DNA from: Gnetum montanum
Lineage: Eukaryota; Streptophyta; Gnetopsida; Gnetales; Gnetaceae
DNA: 34,134 bases
NCBI GenBank assembly: GCA_015680685.1
Contig: MNCI01006016.1
Span: 721,400 to 755,533 of the forward strand
Direction: 5' to 3'
Position numbers and translations under genes: made by a program. Position 1 is the first letter of the stretch; each line of letters opens with the position of its first letter. Below are positions 30,101 to 34,134 of this stretch, piece by piece. The notes below the pieces were generated by a model, which was not told the DNA's origin, searched no databases, and saw only the letters and a program-made list of their open reading frames with translations.

Positions 30101-30810
30101 TAAGGGCCTTCTTTGGGAAAATTAATCTTGTTAGATGTTTCATCCCTATTTATGCTAAATTAGTTAGACCATTCAATGAAATGATTAAGAACAATAGCAA
30201 TATACATTGGACAGATGAAAGAAACAACACTTTCCTAGCCATTAAAGAAGCCATTATAGATTCTCCAATTTTAACTTCTCCATGGTATGAAAATGATTTC
30301 CTTTTATATGCTTTTCCAATGACAATACTATTGTCGCTGTCTTAACCCAAGATGTAGTTGATGAAGGTGAAAGACCCATAGCTTTCATGTTTGCATCTTT
30401 GAAAGATGCGAAATTAAAGTAATCACTTGTAGAGAAACAATCATATGCTATGATAAAAGCCTTAAAGAAATTTTTCTACTATTTGTTAAATGCAAAAGTT
30501 TATGTTATAGTACCTAATTCAACCACCATGGCATTAGCTAAGTTACAAGATCCTAGTGAAAAATTAGCTAAATGGATTATGAAACTACAAGAGTTTGATA
30601 TCCAATGGAAAGTAGCCAAGTTAGTTAGGCGAGCTAGTCTTGCCAAGCTAATTGCCAAAGCCTCAACCTTACAAGTTGTGATGTCCTTGAAAATAAAGAA
30701 TCTTTACCACTTCACATATTATCCATTGATGAGGAAAGAAATATCTCATTCACTCCTAGTCAATTACATGATCCATGGTATAGTGATATTAAATTTTATC
30801 TAACCTTTCA
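30101..30810 (+). mobile_element. Element C: RT thumb/connection and polymerase RNase H, decayed
   Basis: LRAFFGKINLVRCFIPIYAK, HWTDERNNTFLAIKEAIIDS and PILTSPWYENDFLLYAF are the usual gypsy connection region. After a frameshift near 30330, VAVLTQDVVDEGERPIAF and LVEKQSYAMIKALKKFFYYL correspond to the polymerase-linked RNase H. It ends SEKLAKWIMKLQEFDIQWKV (about 30555-30614), the 'RxAKWxxxLxEFDIxxxP' pattern. The first catalytic Asp is lost at the frameshift. Confidence 0.75.
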
Positions 30811-32010
30811 CCATTGTCCTTCAAATTTACCCAAATATAAAAGAAAGCTTTTAGTATCTAAAGGTTCTAAGTTTACTCTAATTAGTGGTGAGTTGTTTAG
30901 GAAGAACTTCCAAGGAATATACCTTAAATGTTTAAACCAAGAACAAGCTAACGATGCTTTGAAACAACTTCATGAGGAAGGACATATAGAATATCGATCA
31001 TTAGTGCATAAAATCACTAAACTCGGTTCCTATTGGTTCACTATGATTAATGACGGTTACCACCTAGTCAAAATTTGTGAATAATGTCAAATGTTTAAAG
31101 GTAAAGATCTTAAGAGTTCAGCCCCTTTACAACCTATAATAGAAACAAGACCATTCACATAATGGTCTTTAGTGTTTATCAGGGAGATTAATCCATTATC
31201 ATCAATCCAACATAAGTTTATCTTAATAGCCATTGATTATTGCACATGTTGGTTAGAAGCAAAAACAATTAAAACTACAACATCTCGTGAAGTTATTTGC
31301 TTTTTAGAAAATGACATAATTTCTAGATATGGGTACCCTTATGCTTTATTAGTGGACAATGGACTTGCTTCCATCTCTATAGAGTTTACAAATTGGGCTA
31401 GAGAACATAATATTATTATCAAAGTGATAACCAAATATTATCCTCAGGGTAATGGTTCAGCTGAGTCATCCAATAAAACTATATTATATGCAATTAAGAA
31501 GATGATAACTCAAAATCCATGAACTTGGCATGAATAATTAAAATGGGTAGTATAGACAAATAGAATTTGTTATAAAGAATCAATCAAAGCTACACCATAT
31601 GATTGAGTATATGGACAAGAACCAATATTACCAATAAATTTTCAAATCCCTACATATTAGGTTTTTTTGGATTATTTACCAACTGATGAACATTTAATCT
31701 CATGTACATATGATATTTGGAATTTAGAACTTAAGAGGGACAAAGAAATTAAAAAATTGTTTAGTCATCAACAAACTATTAAAAATGGTTTGATAAGAAA
31801 TATGCAGCTAAAGTTTTTCAAGTATGTAATCTAGTCGTTAATAGAGATCTAGTCAAACTAGTTCCCAAACTAAGTTTTCTCCTATGTGGTCGGGTCCATA
31901 CCAGGTCATAGATGTCCTTGGCCCTAACATTTACAAAATTGCTGATTTGTAGGGATACAAATTAAATAAAAATTTAATGCATTTCATTTAAAGCATTTCT
32001 ACTTAGGTGC
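30811..32010 (+). mobile_element. Element C: integrase, decayed, with DD35E residues preserved
   Basis: The N-terminal zinc-binding part spans 30890-31095 (LHEEGHIEYRSLVHKITKLG, then ICE*CQMF; His and Cys positions partly kept). The catalytic core at 31172-31522 has the first Asp in ILIAIDYCTCWLEAK, the second in LLVDNG and the Glu in QGNGSAESSNKTI. Between the second Asp and the Glu are exactly 35 residues. Stops follow from 31520. The C-terminal part, through KHFYLGAPCGHFVDP at about 31990, is broken. The segment ends the coding part of element C. No plus-strand LTR follows; instead an oppositely oriented LTR of another family begins at 32111. Confidence 0.8.
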
Positions 32011-32110
32011 CCCATGTGGACACTTCGTAGATCCTTAGTTACATGCTTTCTTCTCATTCTTCATGCATTTCATTTGTATATGGTGGCATTTGGATATTTT
32101 CTTTGCATTC

Positions 32111-32906
32111 TGATGAGTAGCAAGGTACCCCTACACTCAACCATACAAATACGAGCGTGCACGCATGATCTGGTCAAACTCCAAGGACTAAGTGCTTATG
32201 CACCTTATGGAACACTTAAGGTTAATCAATCGTTGTCTTCCCAGACTTACTTGTATTGTCATGGTTGTATGGTTAAGTAAGTCTGAGGTATATGATTTTT
32301 ATAACTTTTATCTTTTTATCGCCTATGCTAAAAGAGGAAAGGGTGAAGAGACTAAGTAACTAACTTGCACTAACTAAGCTTTAATCATCTTAGCATCAGT
32401 ATCCGTTCCCACTTGCCGTACACACCCTAAACCAGTGCAACGCTACTGGGATTACCAAATGCTATTCGTTACTGGGTTACCAAGTGTAGCACACATGCTC
32501 GAAGCAGTTGTACTGAATGCACTTAACTAGGAGTTGAGGGTTGAGAGAGATTAATTGTTTAAGAAAGCATTTAAGCATTTAACATTAATTAATTCTAATT
32601 AGCTTAATCCATGCACTACAAGGTTTATCAGAAATTTCGTCTTTATTTCCATACACAAATGTGTGCTCAGGTACAATTTTCTCAAATAAAGATCCATTCA
32701 CTTTGAGACTCCTATTGCGGGCACATGGAAATTATTCTATCTCTAGAATGGTAAAACTACCAAAGTTTCGCTAAGGGTCTAGATCTAGATGATCTTACAA
32801 GGGAAAGCTGCCTCTTATTTATAAACAAGGCAATGGGCTGCGATATCATGTACGTGATATCGCAACTATAGACTCGATATCGCGTACGTGATATTGCATC
32901 CCATCA
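32111..32906 (-). mobile_element. LTR of gypsy element D (3' LTR, minus strand)
   Basis: A 796 bp LTR in minus orientation. It starts TGATGGGATGC at 32906 and ends CTACTCATCA at 32111. A TATA box (TTTATAAATAAGAGG) is at 32825-32811. Two GATATC/GTAC palindromes lie just upstream of it (32840-32863, 32875-32897). Near its end it shares GGTTGAGTGTAGGGGTACC with LTR A. Next to its 5' end is a polypurine tract (32907-32916), so it is the 3' LTR of an element whose body was at higher coordinates. It is opposite in strand to the adjacent element C and not part of it. Confidence 0.8.
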
Positions 32907-32916
32907 TGCCCCCATG
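32907..32916 (-). other. Polypurine tract of element D
   Basis: Minus-strand CATGGGGGCA directly precedes the LTR start TGATGGG. Upstream on the same strand GGAACTCAAGGACGAG is typical of the end of a gypsy polyprotein. This tract would prime plus-strand DNA synthesis. Confidence 0.6.
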
Positions 32917-33251
32917 ACTGAATGAAAACTCGTCCTTGAGTTCCTTACAAAATATTGGGAAGGTATGGGATTATTGACTTGAATGGAACTAATGGTGAAT
33001 GGGGTGACATGTGAATGGATCATCATTACAAAACATGGCTAAATTTAGTGTTCATGACAACAAGAGTGAACGCTATACATAATTGACATCTAGCCTTATT
33101 TGGCAGCTAAGAGAGAAGAGAGAAGAGAGAGAAAAGAAGACGTCTGCTGCTGCCAACGCCAAGATTGCGTCTTTCGTTGTTCATCCATAAGCGCATCATC
33201 AATCTTGTTTCTTGCATAACTACTTCAACACCAGTCCATTCCAAGTGTTGG
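32917..33251. other. Disrupted 3' end of element D; otherwise nothing recognised
   Basis: About 40-50 bp next to the polypurine tract resemble a gypsy polyprotein end on the minus strand. Beyond that no gag or pol similarity is seen. A short GA-rich run lies near 33108-33140. Confidence 0.35.
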
Positions 33252-33783
33252 CTCCAGATCCAATCCGTTGTTGTATGATTTCCATATGCAGACACAACAT
33301 AGTTCTTATATTAGCAAGGGTAAATGAATGATAATGCAATTGATACCTTGCTTCAGTGTAAGGTCCATTAGCTGAGTTGTGATATGGCTGATACAAGTTT
33401 GGAGATATAATATTGGTGACTACCCAAGGTGTAGGGGTTAAGAGAAAAATTGAAAAAATTAGACCAGGACCCCCATGACTAAGAGCGAACCTCCGGTAGC
33501 AATAAAATGGAAANCCTGTTTCCTCCAGATCCAGTCCGTTGTTGTATGATTTCCATCTGCACACACAACACAATCTGATATTAGCAAGGACAAATGAATC
33601 ACAATGCAGTTAATACCTTGCCTCAGTGTCAGGTCCCTTGGCTAAGTTGTGATATGGCTAATGCGGATCTGGAGAAATAATACTAGTGACTACCCGAGGT
33701 GTAGGGGTTAACAGAAAAATCAAAAAAATTAAACAAAGACCCCCATGACTAAGAGCAAACTCCGGTAGCGATAGAATGGAAAA
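33252..33783. repeat. Two tandem copies of a ~262 bp unit, divergent
   Basis: Unit 1 is 33252-33513 and unit 2 is 33523-33783. Both start CTCCAGATCCARTCCGTTG and end near GGTAGCRATARAATGGAAA, and match along their length with scattered substitutions and small indels. A single N (33514) follows unit 1. Open frames inside (for example 33220-33573 minus) contain no known domain and read across the repeat. Confidence 0.85.
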
Positions 33784-34134
33784 AGAGAAGCAATAAGAAA
33801 GATGAAGAAAAAGAAACAACGGAAACGCCGATAAAATGGATGTCAAAGATGGAAATGAACAAAATAATTGGTGATTGCATAAATGTTTAAGAAAAAGAAA
33901 TTAATAGATGCACCAAATAGGAATGCCAGTGGGTCCTCCCCAAAGCAGGCTCATGCCCTTAATGCCTTGACAATCCCACATTCAAAGAGTTCGTAGGCTC
34001 TAGGAATGTCATTTGGAGACAAGAGTTAAAGTCTTAACCACAAGAATTTACCAAAAAGAAAACAATGCATCCACCAAAATATAGACCACTGATACAACCG
34101 ACAATGAGGTGATAAATGGGGAAAGAAGGATGGA
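33784..34134. other. No feature recognised
   Basis: A-rich sequence after the tandem repeat, with no coding, repeat or RNA similarity recognised on either strand. Confidence 0.4.

Noticed and set aside
32111-32906. Treating this LTR as the 3' LTR of the plus-strand Tat-type element C
   Set aside because: TATA box, terminal sequence order and polypurine tract all give minus orientation, and the family matches elements A and B instead.
33107-33846. Minus-strand open frames across the tandem repeat
   Set aside because: They read through the repeat and across the N, share no domain, and owe their openness to the duplicated sequence.

Overview
The window looks like repeat-dominated nuclear DNA of a seed plant with a large genome, most likely a gymnosperm such as a conifer. 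This is an inference from one intron-rich plant-type gene with a 3.9 kb repeat-filled first intron, many old and heavily decayed Ty3/gypsy and LINE copies nested in each other, and Tat-type and Athila-like LTR elements. No bacterial-style operon, RNA gene cluster or CRISPR array is present.

The one host gene I can support runs on the minus strand, 12226 to 7276. Five exons with GT-AG introns and matching phases give a complete 229-residue Mpv17/PMP22-family membrane protein. Intron 1 (8068-11961) holds an RTE-type LINE fragment split by a 171 bp tRNA-derived SINE with a perfect 15 bp target-site duplication, a base-for-base 261 bp inverted copy of the SINE/LINE junction flanked by single Ns, and a second SINE candidate.

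The rest is mobile DNA. 1-1673: 5' end of a minus-strand gypsy element (gag, tRNA-Asp-type primer site, 797 bp LTR). 1676-4990: two L1-type LINE remnants in opposite orientations. 6637-6985: chromovirus reverse transcriptase scrap. 13208-14070: L1 reverse transcriptase remnant. 16080-22960: a nest in which a plus-strand chromovirus (gag, protease) is split by a minus-strand RTE LINE (17152-22597, with an imperfect 14 bp target duplication), itself split by a plus-strand gypsy element (18510-21974) and by a 45 bp LTR tip that ends at an N. 24780-32010: a decayed plus-strand Tat-type element in the order gag, protease, extra RNase H, reverse transcriptase, RNase H, integrase, with a 1.2 kb non-coding insert in the protease region. 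32111-32906: LTR of an opposite-strand element of the same family as the other two LTRs, with its polypurine tract at 32907-32916. 33252-33783: two divergent copies of a 262 bp tandem repeat.

The LTR family at 877, 18510, 22410 and 32111 shares 5' TGATGAG-type ends, a TATA box, and a striking palindrome just upstream (GCGATATC arms around a GTAC core). Six single Ns occur in the window; at least four sit exactly on edges of duplicated or inverted blocks, so they probably mark assembly joins, and one (22455) probably hides a missing LTR insertion. None of the transposon open frames looks able to encode a complete protein.
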